DNA of 64,000 nt, from positions 39,130,426 through 39,194,425 of the forward strand of contig CP154955.1 in assembly GCA_039621445.1 (NCBI GenBank), in the 5' to 3' direction. The stretch's first letter is position 1, and each line of letters opens with the position of its first letter. The notes beneath the pieces are model-generated. The model made no database searches. It had not been told where the DNA came from and saw nothing but the letters and a program-made list of their open reading frames with translations. The DNA comes from Euglena gracilis. Its lineage: Eukaryota; Euglenida; Euglenophyceae; Euglenales. A program made the position numbers and the translations under genes. Of the stretch, positions 46,623 to 59,300 are shown one piece after another.

Positions 46623-49600
46623 CTCAGGGGGGGGGGGGCATTGAGGCCATGCGGGGTGGGAACGCGCGCCGTTGGCCGGTGAGGCGGCGGGAGGCGCGGC
46701 AAGAAGACTCGCACCGACAAAGCCAAAGGCAAAAAAAACAACAATTGGAATGAAGACGGGGAACGCAGCGGGAAATTGCGAAAGATGATGAATATCGGTC
46801 GCTAAAAATGCTGGTCGTCACAAAAGAAGAACAAAACTGGACTTCTGATGGTCTCTTCCTGAATTAAAGGCTAGTGTTCTTATAAATAAATACTGCTTTT
46901 CACGTGTCTGAGGGTGCCATGATGCACCAGATGTTTGAGGTTTGTTGTAGCCAGGGCAGCCCGGCCCTGCCCAGCTGGCAGCCCAGCCCACGACTTTTGT
47001 GACCTGGAAATGACCAAAAATGCATGGGTTTTGGGCCAAGAACGGGAGGTTGGTTGGTCGGAAAAACGCTCATTTTTGGTTCGAAAGCAGTTTTTCTGGG
47101 TCATGGAGGCCAAAAAACATGGTTTTGGGCAAAAAAGTTTTTCGATTTCTTTTCAACTTGTTTGGCCCCGAAATGGCCGAGAACGGAGTCGGAAGCCTGC
47201 TGCGCTGCTTTGGGCCGTAAATTGGCCATGTCTCGGGCTCGGCGGGGAGTTGCGGGGAAATCAAAATACCGTTAGATAGGGCGTTCCAAGGGCTTCAATT
47301 TGGGTCTCCGAACATTCCCTTTGATACCTACCCCCCCCCCCCCGGGAAACTGTCACCTGACAGGTTGGCCAGTCCGGGGACCCTGACAACTTCCTATCAT
47401 GACAGGTTGTCAGGGTCTCCGGTACCGGAGACCCTGACAGTTTCCCGAGCGGGACCCTGACAGTTTCCCAGGTAGGGCATTTCAAGGGGAGGTCAATGAA
47501 AAATGACTCTGACAGGTTGGCCGGTACCGGGGACCCTGACAACTTCCTATAATGACAGGTTGGCCGCCAGGGACCCTGACAGTTTCCCGGGTGGGACCCT
47601 GACAGGTTCTCGGGCATGACAGTTTCCCGGGGGGGGGGGGGGGTAGGTAGATGTTTTGGAAAAATCGATTCTTTGACACCAAAAACAGCCCAAAATGGCC
47701 CCCAAAAATGGCCAGAATTGGCCAAAAAAATGGCTGTAGCTCGGGCTACACGAAGAGTTGGGGGAAAAGTAAAGCATGGTTGGATACGGCATTCCAAGGG
47801 CTTCAATTTTGCTCTCCGGACATTTCCTTTGATTTTGCCTCATTGTCGAGATACTTTGAAAATCGACTTCTTGTGCAAGAAAACGCCCCCCCAAAACACC
47901 CCAAACACCCCCAAAACGGCCGGTTTGGGCCGTTTTTGGGCAAAATTTTTCGTCCCGGCGCTTCACGCCGGGACCAAAATTTGGTCAAAGCTCCGAAAAG
48001 GTGTCCTCTGACCGGGGGGGGGGGTGGTCATTGGACATAGGGGGATCGTTGGACATAGGGGGGGGGGTACTCTAAAGAGATAAGAGCTCAGTAACCCCCT
48101 CTGTAACCTCCCCATGTTCAAAGAAGTTAAGAAAAAATTCGACATTTTCAGTGACGAGTCGAAATCATGATATCTTTCGACCGTCAACAAACCAGCTGAG
48201 ACATAAAAAAAAGTGTTTTTTCTACCTGTTTGTTTCCCCTTGTCCCGGCCCTTTGGCCGAAAAGCGGTCCATCAAGGGTGTCTCTTGACGGAAAACACCT
48301 ACCATCCTGAAATGCAACTGCTACTTTGGACAAATTTTTGTACAATAAAATTTGAAATTTATGGAGCATTTGGGGGGACACATTTTGACCTTCTTTTTCT
48401 ACAAAAAATTGAAAAATTTGCAAACTGAAAAACAAAAAATACAGAAAAAATTGGCTTTGGAAAGTGTTGAGCTCGAACACTCTGGCCAAGCTTCTTTTTT
48501 TTCCTCTCCACCAGAGGGGGGGAGAGGGGTAGGCAGCACCATGGACCTCAATGCCTAATACGGAGTATGCCCACGCCACTGAGCACAACGCCTGCGAAGT
48601 ACGTTGATGTGAAGGCAACTCCAAAAGAGAGCCTTTGGTCACCCCCTTTGATCCGAAATAACTTCTGGAATTCGACATGGAACAGAACTTAGGCAGAGCA
48701 GCAATATTGACGCAGCTGAATTGTCTTTTGAAATAAGACCTGGCACGATTGAAAATGCAAAGCAATAATCTAAAAGCAAAAATCACGGCGAGATCATGGA
48801 AGGAGAAAGCACGAGAAACAAAACCATTGTGTTTGAGAAACCCAAAGACTGTCCTTGAACCAACCAATGAAACACACAAAAGTGAAAATCGAAAGAAAAA
48901 ATATATAAGACGCTGATGTTTAAAAATGAAACTGTGTCCCAGACAGTCGTTGGACATTGGGTTCTGACCAAAAAGGTGTCCACCGACCGGGGGGTCAGTC
49001 TTTGGACAAGAGGTCAAAAAAATCCACAAACTGGGGGGGGGGGTACCTGGAACCTGGAACCCCGTCCCAAAAACTCGAAATCTCCTTTCGTCGCTTTGGG
49101 CCGAACATTTGCATGCCAGAAATCTGGCCAACCTCCGAAAAGGTGTCCTCCGACCAGGGAGGGGGATTGTTGGACATAGGGTAGGGCAACCCCGGCACCA
49201 TTGCCGACTGCTTGGACCAGGGTGCTCCGCACACCTGGGCGTCACAGGCGGCCAGGAACTCCTCGTCACAACAGCGCCGGGCCAGCGCCTTCATCAGCGC
49301 CGGGTCCCGGAAGCGGAGCCGGCCGACGCCCCACAGCAGCATGGCCACGCCCTGGGGGGTGAGCGCGGCGAGCACCGGCCGCAGGCGGGGGCCGATCCGC
49401 GGCCCCACCGGCTCCGCCTCCCCCAGCCTGGGCTGACGGCAGAGGCCCGAGGAGACCGGGGATCACGACTGCGCCGGACACTAAGGAGGTGGGCTGGCAA
49501 GAGCAGATGGTCGCACGGTCTGCGGGTTAGGGGTGGTCCTCGGACCAAAAACCTGGCAGCCCCGGTGCACGCAACGCCCACCCACCCCAGGGGCCGGGGC

Positions 49601-52424
49601 GGGCCGCCGCCTGCCCGGGCCGGCCGCCACCTCCCGCGCGATGGCGTGCAGCAGCCCCGCGTGGGCGACGCCGAGCGACGCGTAGCCCCACACCACGAGG
49701 GCCACGTCCTGGGACAGGGGATGGGGGGTTATATATCTGGAGGGGGGGGAGGTCCACCCTACAATGGCTGAGACTTGCAGGGGGGGGGCGGGTCACTATC
49801 ATTCTCAGATGTAGGCTAGTTTATAAATTACCACAAAACTGCCCCGGTGGGAAGTGCCAGTAAACAATTCCTTGATACAACTCATGAATATCCCTCCCTA
49901 GCCCAAAAGGATGCTCATTTTGCAAAAAAAAAATATGGCTCTGGACAGGGTGGTCATACTAAGACAATGGGGAGGGGGGGAACTCTCATGGAAAAAGAAC
50001 AATATTTCACCTAACCCCCCCTCCCAGATAGCACCCCCCCCCCCAAATAACACCCCCCCCTCGGGGGCCGATTTCGAGCGCCCAAATAACCCCCCCCTGT
50101 TTTCCTTTGGTTTTCCATGTAAAAATAATACCCCCCCAAATAACACCCCCCCCCTGTTCGGGGCCCAGTTCGGGTGCCCAAATATCACAGCCGGGGGGGG
50201 GGGGGTGTTATTTGGGGGGGGGTACTCATGCAGCAGGTTCATAGAGAGAGGGGTCAAGGTTAAAATGTTGTGAAGAATGCATCCCAAAACGATGCCCTTG
50301 GAAAAGATGGGTATGGATCATAACCAAGGCATGAGGGGGTTAATGGGATCACACTCCCCCGTCTAAGCACAAGAATGGGTGAGAACTTGGGGGGTGCTCC
50401 TTTGGACAAATGAGCAATGAAGTGGGGGGTAACCCGGCCAAAAATACCTCCAACCCAGGCTTTCGGCGAAGTTTCCAACAGCGCAGCAGCGCTCAATCGA
50501 ATTTTTGCCACGACACACCCCTGGCGCCCCTGAAATGCTGCCGTGGCGCACCAACATTGCACCTGAAAACATCAAAGAAGCCGGACAGAGGATAACTGGG
50601 ATGGCGATGCCACCGTACACGTGGCGCTGCCGCGGCGCACGCGGCCACAAAATTTCCAGTGCCGCGGCGCACGCAGCTCAGAAAATTTTTTTCCCACGGC
50701 GCACTGAATGAAAGTCTGCTCCCACCCCCCTGTCCAAGACAGCCCAATGTTCCAGGAATGTGACGCTGACACGGACTTGTGTTAATGGCACAGTGTTAAC
50801 AGAACGGTACCAATAAGGCACAACAATAGAAGATAACCCTCTTTCGCTCGATTTTGGTGCTATTTGAGCCAAATATTGGGCCAATTCATGAAATTTCATT
50901 AGAAAAAATGCAAATCCTGTGAGTCAGGTGAACAGAAGCGAAAGAATTTTCCTACCCTAAATAAATTTCCGTCATGGATGATCTTTTCTAAAGGGAAAGG
51001 GGGGGGGAAGATGAAATTCAAAAAAATGTGGTGTTGATGTGGGAGGCATCAGCTACGTGGTATATCTTGGGCAGGGGGGGCAAAGATCCCAAAAATACCA
51101 CCAGAAAAGCGAAAGCACGCTGACGGGGCTGCACTGGTAACTGTCAAATTTGGATAAAAAACCACCAATACTTCACCAAATCAAGCATTAGATTTCAAAA
51201 TATCGAAATTTGAGAAAATTTCTAAATAAACACAAATAAACAGTTGTTCCGGGGAAGATGACCTTCAAACAGACGGGTACAATCAACCCGGGACGTGAAT
51301 TCGCCACCACCGCCATGTCCAGCGCCACACCTGGGCGCTGAACGCTTCGATGCGCCTCTCCTCCGTGGCCCAGGCGGCGAGGGAGGCCATCAGGGGCGGG
51401 CTCAGCACCCGCAGCCGGGCGAAGGCCCACACCACGACGGCCACCGCCTGCGGCGTGGCGGTGGCGAGGAACGCCGGCCGCGCCGCCTGCAGTGCCACCG
51501 CGTGGGTGACCCGCGGATGGGGCCAGGCGGGGGCCGGACTGGGCGGGGGTGGAGGAGGTGCTGCTGGTGAAGGTGCTGGGAAAACACGGCTGCCGTCTCG
51601 GCATTCCACTCAAAATCCACAGGAAGAATCGGGGGAGAGTTGTCCCCGAAAACAGGTGGACCCGGGCATGGGAAACCTGACCGCCCGGAAGCTGAAATTT
51701 TCAGCGTCAATGGTCGAACACGTTTTTGAAAACAATCAAGGAATGATGGGGAATTCAAGGACCTTTCTTCTTCAATAGACCAAAAAACTCAAAAACAAAA
51801 AAATTGAAGACTTGCTGAAAACATTTTTGATGGATTTTCAAATTGCGTTCTTTATAAATTGTCCAATCTCATACCATTTTTTTTATTAATTTTTGAGTAA
51901 ATGCACAAAATGATAAACTGTGTGGGGTTTGAGGGGTTTCGGTGTGTTTATGACTCCCTGCAGGGTGCTGAATCGAATGGTTTGGGTCGGGGGCTTAGGG
52001 TCTGGGAAAAAATCCTGGGGCCAGGGTAACACCTACAGCACAGACAAAAAATGACGGGAAACGAAAATGATGGAAATTACCCAATTTTCCCCGTCATTTT
52101 TTCCTCATCATTTTTTCCCCCTGGACCCTTTCTATGTCCTTTTTGAGGAACGGCGTTCATAGGTAGTTAAACTTCACACACAAAAGGATGGTTTGAAATG
52201 AAAAACCACAAGAAAGACACCCAAAAGGCCATTTTGACCATTTTTTTTTGGAATTTATTAATTTACCCCGGACCAAAGTCCCCAATCCCCCCAGTACAGC
52301 CTGGACGGGAAACAAAAATGACTGGGAAAAATGATGGGAAAAATGCTGGAGAATTTCGATGTTTGGAAAATTCAAGGATGGTTATTATACGTATTGTGTA
52401 TATGGTTATTATACATAAGATGGT

Positions 52425-52459
<35 letters not shown>

Positions 52460-53259
52460 TATGGTATTCAACATGTAAAAACTTCATTGAAACAACTGTT
52501 TGCCTGCCGTCCTGAAGAGGCAGTTTTTTTTCCCCACCCGAGGGACCGCCCTTGGCCAAATGGGCCAGCCGGTCCGGGGCTCAAACGCGGTCGAAAAATT
52601 CGATCCAAGGATCAATCATCCAAGGAGGCCAGCTTTTGCCAGAAAATTTACATCATAAGTGGGGAAAAAATTGCGGCCGTTTTCCATGAGTGCACTTTTC
52701 ATGTGTGTACGTAGAGGACTGATTAGTGGAATTCTGATTAAGACATAGAATTTTCCTTTCTCTGCAAAAAAATTAACACCAATTCAATTTCAATTCTAAC
52801 CACCCGGGACACAAAGCCCATGCATGTGTGTGCGCGCGAGTCTGTGTACGAGTGCATACAGACACCTGTGTGGTGTGATGTTGGGGGGAGACTGCTTCCT
52901 CCACAGCCTCCGCCGGGACAGTTCGCATGCAGGGTGGCGAAAGCCCAGATGAGGTTGCTTAGGGGCTGGGCGTCGAACGTCGCGAGGAAGGCGTCGTCCA
53001 GGCGGGCCGCCATCGCCTCCAGCAGCCCATCGTGGCGGACGCCGAGGCGGGCGAAGGCCCCGAGGAGGCTGGCCACCCCCTGGGCCGAGATGCCCAGTGC
53101 TCCCAGGGGCCCCTGGCGAGGGGCCGGCCACGGTCGGAGCCAGGTGGGGGGAACCTGATGGGGTCCGGAAGCCGAAGCAATGGGGTTGCCACATACGTCT
53201 GTATGTGTAGGCCTTTGCAGCAGAATATGCCACACACACACACACGCGCGCGCGCGCAT

Positions 53260-53334
<75 letters not shown>

Positions 53335-56300
53335 CTCCACCACACACGCACCTACCCCCCCCACAATAAAACACCCTCTCCCCATCCAAGACACAGTGTT
53401 GGCACGGGGGTTGTGTTGTTGACTTCCATGTCAATGGCACATTCCTGGACGGTACCTGATGTTTTCATTGAAGTGCTGCACCGTTGACGCAGCATGTCAC
53501 TGACACCCCCCCCCCCCGGCGTTTCAACAGCACATTCCAGGGTTTACCACCGGTTCGTGCTAGGAAGCCTGAAATCCGGTTCGTGATTGTTCGTGATTGT
53601 TCGTGATTGTTCGTGATTGTTCGTGATTGTTCGTGCTTCCAAAAAACCGCCCGGTTTTTTGTTTTCCTTGGCAAAATAGGTGATTCTTCTTGTACTTTGG
53701 CTTCTTGTACCTCTCCTAATCTAAATATTCAGGTCACTGGGGAAAGCATCTTTTGGCAACCACCATGAGCCAAAGTTTGGTTTTTCCCATCTTTTGACGA
53801 TTCTTGGCATCAACGAGACCGGCGAGGCTGCACGACCATTCCACGGTGGCGGTGGTGACACCAGGCAATTGTTTATCCACCCCCAATAAACATCTTGCTG
53901 ACAATATGGCAAATACAAAAAATGGAGGACAAATCTCAACGACGACACACAAGACGGCTTCAGCGGAAATTCAATTGCTGCCCCCCCCCCCCAGTCAGAA
54001 CACCAAAATGGCTAACGTGTTGGTCCCAGCAGGGGACCTTTTATCACAGGAGTCACATAAATGACTGTATGAACACCCTGAAAGACATTTCAAATGAGTG
54101 CAGGTGGATAAATGAATATCTTGTTACCCTTGTTACCCTTTTGTCACCTCTCTTCCATGATCTTTTGATTGAACAACGCCTTCATTTTCAGAAGAAGACA
54201 CTTCTGCAAGGGTGACGAAAGAATCCGGTTCGTGATTGTTCGTGACTGTTCATGATTGTTCGTGATTTTGCCAAAGTCCCAAGTTCGTGCTGGTTCGTGA
54301 TTGTTCGTGATTGTTCGTGGCACGAACCGGTGAAAAACCCTGCACATTCTTGCAACATGTCAAGGACAGGGGGCAGAAGGAGGTTCACAGGCACACGCCA
54401 TCATTCATCCACAGGCACAAATACACACCACACACAACAGGAAAAAATACACACAAATCATGCAAATGCAAAAAAAAACTTCCCAACATGTGTTCATCGG
54501 AAAAGAGGTGGCACCCGTGCTTTGTAAAAGAAGGCGGAGCACGGGGAAGGGGTCCCTGACCAGGACGTCCAGGGAGGTGGCCCGGTCCGCAATCGCCGTC
54601 ATGGCGGCGGTGTCCGACACGTTCAGCCGGCCCAGGGCCCAGGCCACGGTCGCCAGGGGCTGGGCCGTCACCGTGCTTGGGCGGGGGCCCCCGCCGCCGC
54701 CAGGCACGCCGTGGGCGGAGGCGACGCTCATGGCCCACCCACTTCTTTCCCCCATTTTTTGATGCTTCCCTCTCCGAAAACTTCTGGTTCAGAGGTCTCA
54801 AAAATACGTGTGCAAATTTTCTTTAGACAATGTCTGCGGATCTAACTGTCTGGTTGTCGGTGAATTTGTTTTTGGGGGGGGGGTATGTCAGGGGTGTTTC
54901 AAATGGGTTAACAATTCCTGGTTTTGGGTGGGGGGTGGATTGGGAAAATATTTGAAGTGTGAACAGCGATTTGTCGGAAATTAAACAACCCGCAAAATCA
55001 AGTTGAATTGGTTTCTGCAGTACTGCACTCCTGGCATCCGGGAGAAAGCAAGCCCACAAAATCTTTCCACCAACGTTTTTGGGGGGGGGGCAGTTAACTG
55101 CCAAACCATCCTCTCAGGAATTTGAAAAAAAATGGAGCAGTCGGCATGGACGATGTAGGCATACCCACTCAGGAGGCCAATGGCTGCATTGAACACTGAG
55201 GCTTGCCCGACGTTTGTGAGAAAAAGAGCCTGGATGCGTTAAATACACCACCTGGGCTGTGGAGGGTGTGTAGGGAATGACTGCTGTGTGCTCCCAAATT
55301 ACGTAAATTTATCGGAACCGCCCTCAGCGAGGGTTGACAGGTGAAAAAAAAACCCATTTTTTGGGGCTCAATTGTGCTGACAGCAGGCCACTTGACGCTG
55401 AATCATTAAGGATACAGTGCTCTAAACCACATACTACTTCGCTTCACATTGGCAAGAGCCTTCCAAAGTGTTTGAATTTGATTCGGCCGGAATAATGTCG
55501 AACCATTTCCACTCCCCATGTCTTAGGCAGTCATTTGGGATTTGCCTGACAGCCTGGCTACAAAATCTGCCATCCACTTCCTGCAGAAGGACTTACATCT
55601 GCGACAGAAGACTTTCAAAGCTAAAAAACAAATCAGCAGACACCATCCCAGGCGGTTCCTGTCTTACTCTTCCTCCCATCGTCCACAAATGTTTTTCCTG
55701 CCCACCCTCAACGCATACCGCAGGCAACCATGCCTCACCCCTCCCCTGATTTCCTGGTCACATTGTCATCGAGTTGGAACATAGCACAGCAAGAAGAGTA
55801 TGTGAATAAAAATAGCCGATACAGATAGCATAGATATACCTCCTGGTTTGTGTTTCATGTGGAATGAGGTGAAAATCAAACTGCTCGTAACATTCCAACA
55901 ATCCATGGTGCCTGCGAGCGCAGGTACCTGCGAACACGAAGAATGCTCACCCACCCACCACACCCACAACACCCTCCCCCTCCCACCCACCCATTCCCAT
56001 ACTCATTCTCCTCACGCTCATTCGCCGACCAGGAAAGCCGGCGAGGACCCCAGGCAGGAAGTGCGGCTGCCGCAGCCGCTCGCCGATGCCCTCCAGCAGC
56101 GGCGGGTGGCGGACGCCGGCGGTGGCGAACGCCCACGCGATGTTGGCCACGGCCTGCGGGCCGGCGGCGGGCAGCAGCCCGCACCGCACGCCGGCAGGAG
56201 GGGCCCTGCCGAGGGCCACCCACCCCAGACGCCGGACTGGCGTTCTGGTGGGTCTCCCGCGACTCCGGCGATGGGGTCCAGGTTTTGAAAACTCGGTGGG

Positions 56301-59300
56301 CAAGTCTCGGGGGGGGGGGGGCTCTTTTTTTAAGTCAACTTCAAAACCCCTGAAAACTTTTTGGGCAAAATGGAAAGTCCAATCAAAATAATCAAAAAAG
56401 CAGAATTGAGAAGGTGATTTGCAACTTGAGCAGGAATGATGCACAGCACAGCACAGCACAAACACAAACACCCATTGCTGGCCTATCATGAACACAGGTG
56501 CAGCTCAATGGGTCAACACGTCATCAACCAAATCACATGGCAGCACCTATGTTTGCATGCAGGCACAGGCTTATGCATGCCAAGGTGTGTGCAGCGACAA
56601 ACCTATGCTGGATCCTTTGGAGGCCAAGCAATCAAGGGTCAAGAATGCCGGAAAATTCATTTCGTCAAAAAAATAGTGTCCCTTCTCCAACTTCGGATGC
56701 AAGCAAATAAATGAAAGGAGCACAGGAAGGGGGCCTTTAAATACGGCTGGCCCTTAAATGAAGATGCATGCACAAACAGAAATCCAGACGGTCGGGGCAC
56801 GTCCTGGCCGATCCAGTCGGCGAGGCTTAGCATCTGCTCCTCCCCGCCGACCCGCAGCTTGGCCAGCGCCCAGCAGAGGTTGGCCGCTGCCTGGTCTGTC
56901 ACGCCGCGGTCCGGCCCATAGGCTCATTTCAGAGCCCCCGGGGGAGGGGGAGGGGGCACTTCCCCTCTGGCCAAAACCCACCCAGCCACCCACCTCAAAG
57001 CAACCCAAAATCGGCCAAAACCCTCAGAAGCAGTTCCAGCCCTCCGGCAGGGTTGGGAATAACTGTTGTGCTCCCGCCCAGAATTCCCAGGGGCAGGCTG
57101 CCTTTTACCAACCCCGCCCGGGGGGAGGTATCTTGTGCTATGGGTGCCCATTGCAGGCATCCCCCGGGGGGGGGGGTCGGTTGTGGACCCCGGTGCCTGC
57201 CGACCAAGGCAGATTTCCCTTGAAAATGGCCATTTTCAGGCCACGGTGTCGAAAAGGGGGGGGGGTGCTATGGCATCACTCGCCCAAAAACCCGACTCCT
57301 GGGTGTTGAAAATGCCCCCCCCCCGCCTGCCCAACTCCCCCCCCCCGGTAGGTGGTAGGTGGTGGGTAGGGGTGCACACTTCCTTAAAAAGAAGCCTGCC
57401 TGGGGAAGGAGGGTCCAGCAGCTGAAATCCAGTCACCAAGGGTCAGTGATACCATTCGTTCCACCCGGCATGGGGGTTAAATGAATGTATGGTCCCGCCG
57501 CACCATCTCCTCCGCAATGGCGGCCAGCAGCACCTCATGCCGCGCCCCGAGGCGGGCGAACGCCCACGCGACATTGGCCAGGCTCTGGGGGGAAAAGGAG
57601 GTTGCCAGGGGCTGCCGGCTTTGGCCAGAAAGGAGGGATTGACCAGGTTTCTGTCCAAGACCCCCCAGGCCCACCCCCTCCACACCCAGCCCAGCAGCAC
57701 TGCCAAAAATCGGGCCGCCCGAATTGCCAAAAATTCGCGGCGAAATACATTACTGGTCCAGGCCCCCCAGGTCCCATCCACCCATCCACCCCCTCCACCA
57801 GGACGGTGTGGGGAGGTGTCTTTCGAGTAAAAGAAGCCTGGGAGTGACGGGAACACAGACACACACACATACATACACACATACATGCATACATACAGAC
57901 ATACACACATACATCCATCCATCCATCCATACCGACAAACATTCATCCAGACACACCTACAAATACATACATACGCATACATACACAAACAAAATAAAAT
58001 TTTTACCTATTTTTCTGGCTGTGCAATCGCTGGATCATTGGAGACATTGGGCAAATACCAACGAAGGTCAAGAGTCAAATTTGAAAATGTGGGGCTGCAT
58101 TTCCTCGCACCAATGAGGCATGAAAAGAGGGCCTTCCCTGATAGCGACACATAGCGAGTACAGGAGGAAAATTTCGGGGGGGGGGTGGCATGCCATCCTC
58201 CCCTGAAAATGCCATCCATCATGGAGGCCCCACGGAGCTTGAGGTAAACAGGGTTGAAAGCTCAATTTCTTTTTAAAAATATTTTGTCCCACTCTTGCAC
58301 TAACGACAAATTATCTCCATCCTTGGATCATCACCAAAAAAAAATGCTGGTTCCAAAATCTGAAAACAAATTGGTTACCTGGAGAGACTCCCCGGAGGCT
58401 CCACAAATGCTTCAGGAAACCAAATATATATTTATTATTATTTTTTCTTACTATTTTTTTTAATCAAATTGAGTTCTTTCTCATCAGTGGCGAACCCCCC
58501 AAAATACAATGGATACATATTTTTACAGAAACAAAAAAGAAAAACAGTGTTGGTGTTCCCCTCCCCTGGTACGCAAGGACAGGGTTTGGTCCCAGTCCAA
58601 GGCAGCAGCCCAGCAGGGTGTCTGTGTCCAGGACGCAGTCCGCGGCTGTTGCCAACAGGTACGGGTCTTCGACGCCCACCTTGCCCAGGGCCCACAACAG
58701 CATCGAGAGGTGCTGCGGCTCGAACTGCAGCAGCCGCCCCTCCACGCAAGCGTGGCGGGCGATGGCCGCCAGGGGCCAGGGGTGGTCAGGGGGGGGGGTG
58801 CTGGCGGGGCAGCCGGGCAGTAGGGTTCGGATGAAGGCAGGCGGGGGACTGTGTGTGTGTGTGTGTGTGTGTTGTGTGTGTGAGTGTGCGTGCGTGCGTG
58901 TGTGTGTGTGTGTGTGTCTGTGTTGTGTGTTGTGTGGTGTGTGTTGTGTGGGGGAGGGACACCTAAACAGTGTGGTGGCCAGAATGGAACCCAAAATAAA
59001 AGGAGGATGCCCAAAGTGCTGTTGGAGTACTTGACTGTTTTGGAACAGATAAAGTGATATTGCAGGGAGGGTCATGCTGGCAGAATGATTTGTGTGGAGG
59101 AAATTGAGAAAAGATTTCAGGTGGTGGAAGAACAGGATTGTTCTGCATCCAGCCAAAATGCTGGGTGTGAATAATTCTACGGGAGGAAGAGTATGCCATG
59201 GAAAAGAACGGGGGTTGGAGGAAACGTTGTGGGTGAGTTCTTCCATCGATCAACCTTCTATATAAATGTCGCAGAAAAATTACAAAATTCCGGGTTTCAG

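Larger units (their letters stand above)
46623..49234. other. Repeat-rich stretch between the last exons
   Basis: No other exon is recognised. It holds the inverted-repeat element at 47325-47649, a direct duplication of about 110 bp around it, and three copies of a GGTGTCC-type dispersed repeat (47998-48060, 48967-49015, 49137-49190). The rest is A/T-rich unique DNA (48080-48940). Confidence 0.45.

Noticed and set aside
46274-46753. Plus-strand protein of 159 codons
   Set aside because: The region is about 80 percent GC and open in nearly all frames. The minus-strand reading fits the neighbouring exons better, though weakly.
52738-53394. Cys/Val/Arg-rich protein starting in the CACG microsatellite
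   Set aside because: The first half is microsatellite translation; only the 52905-53079 part is a true exon.
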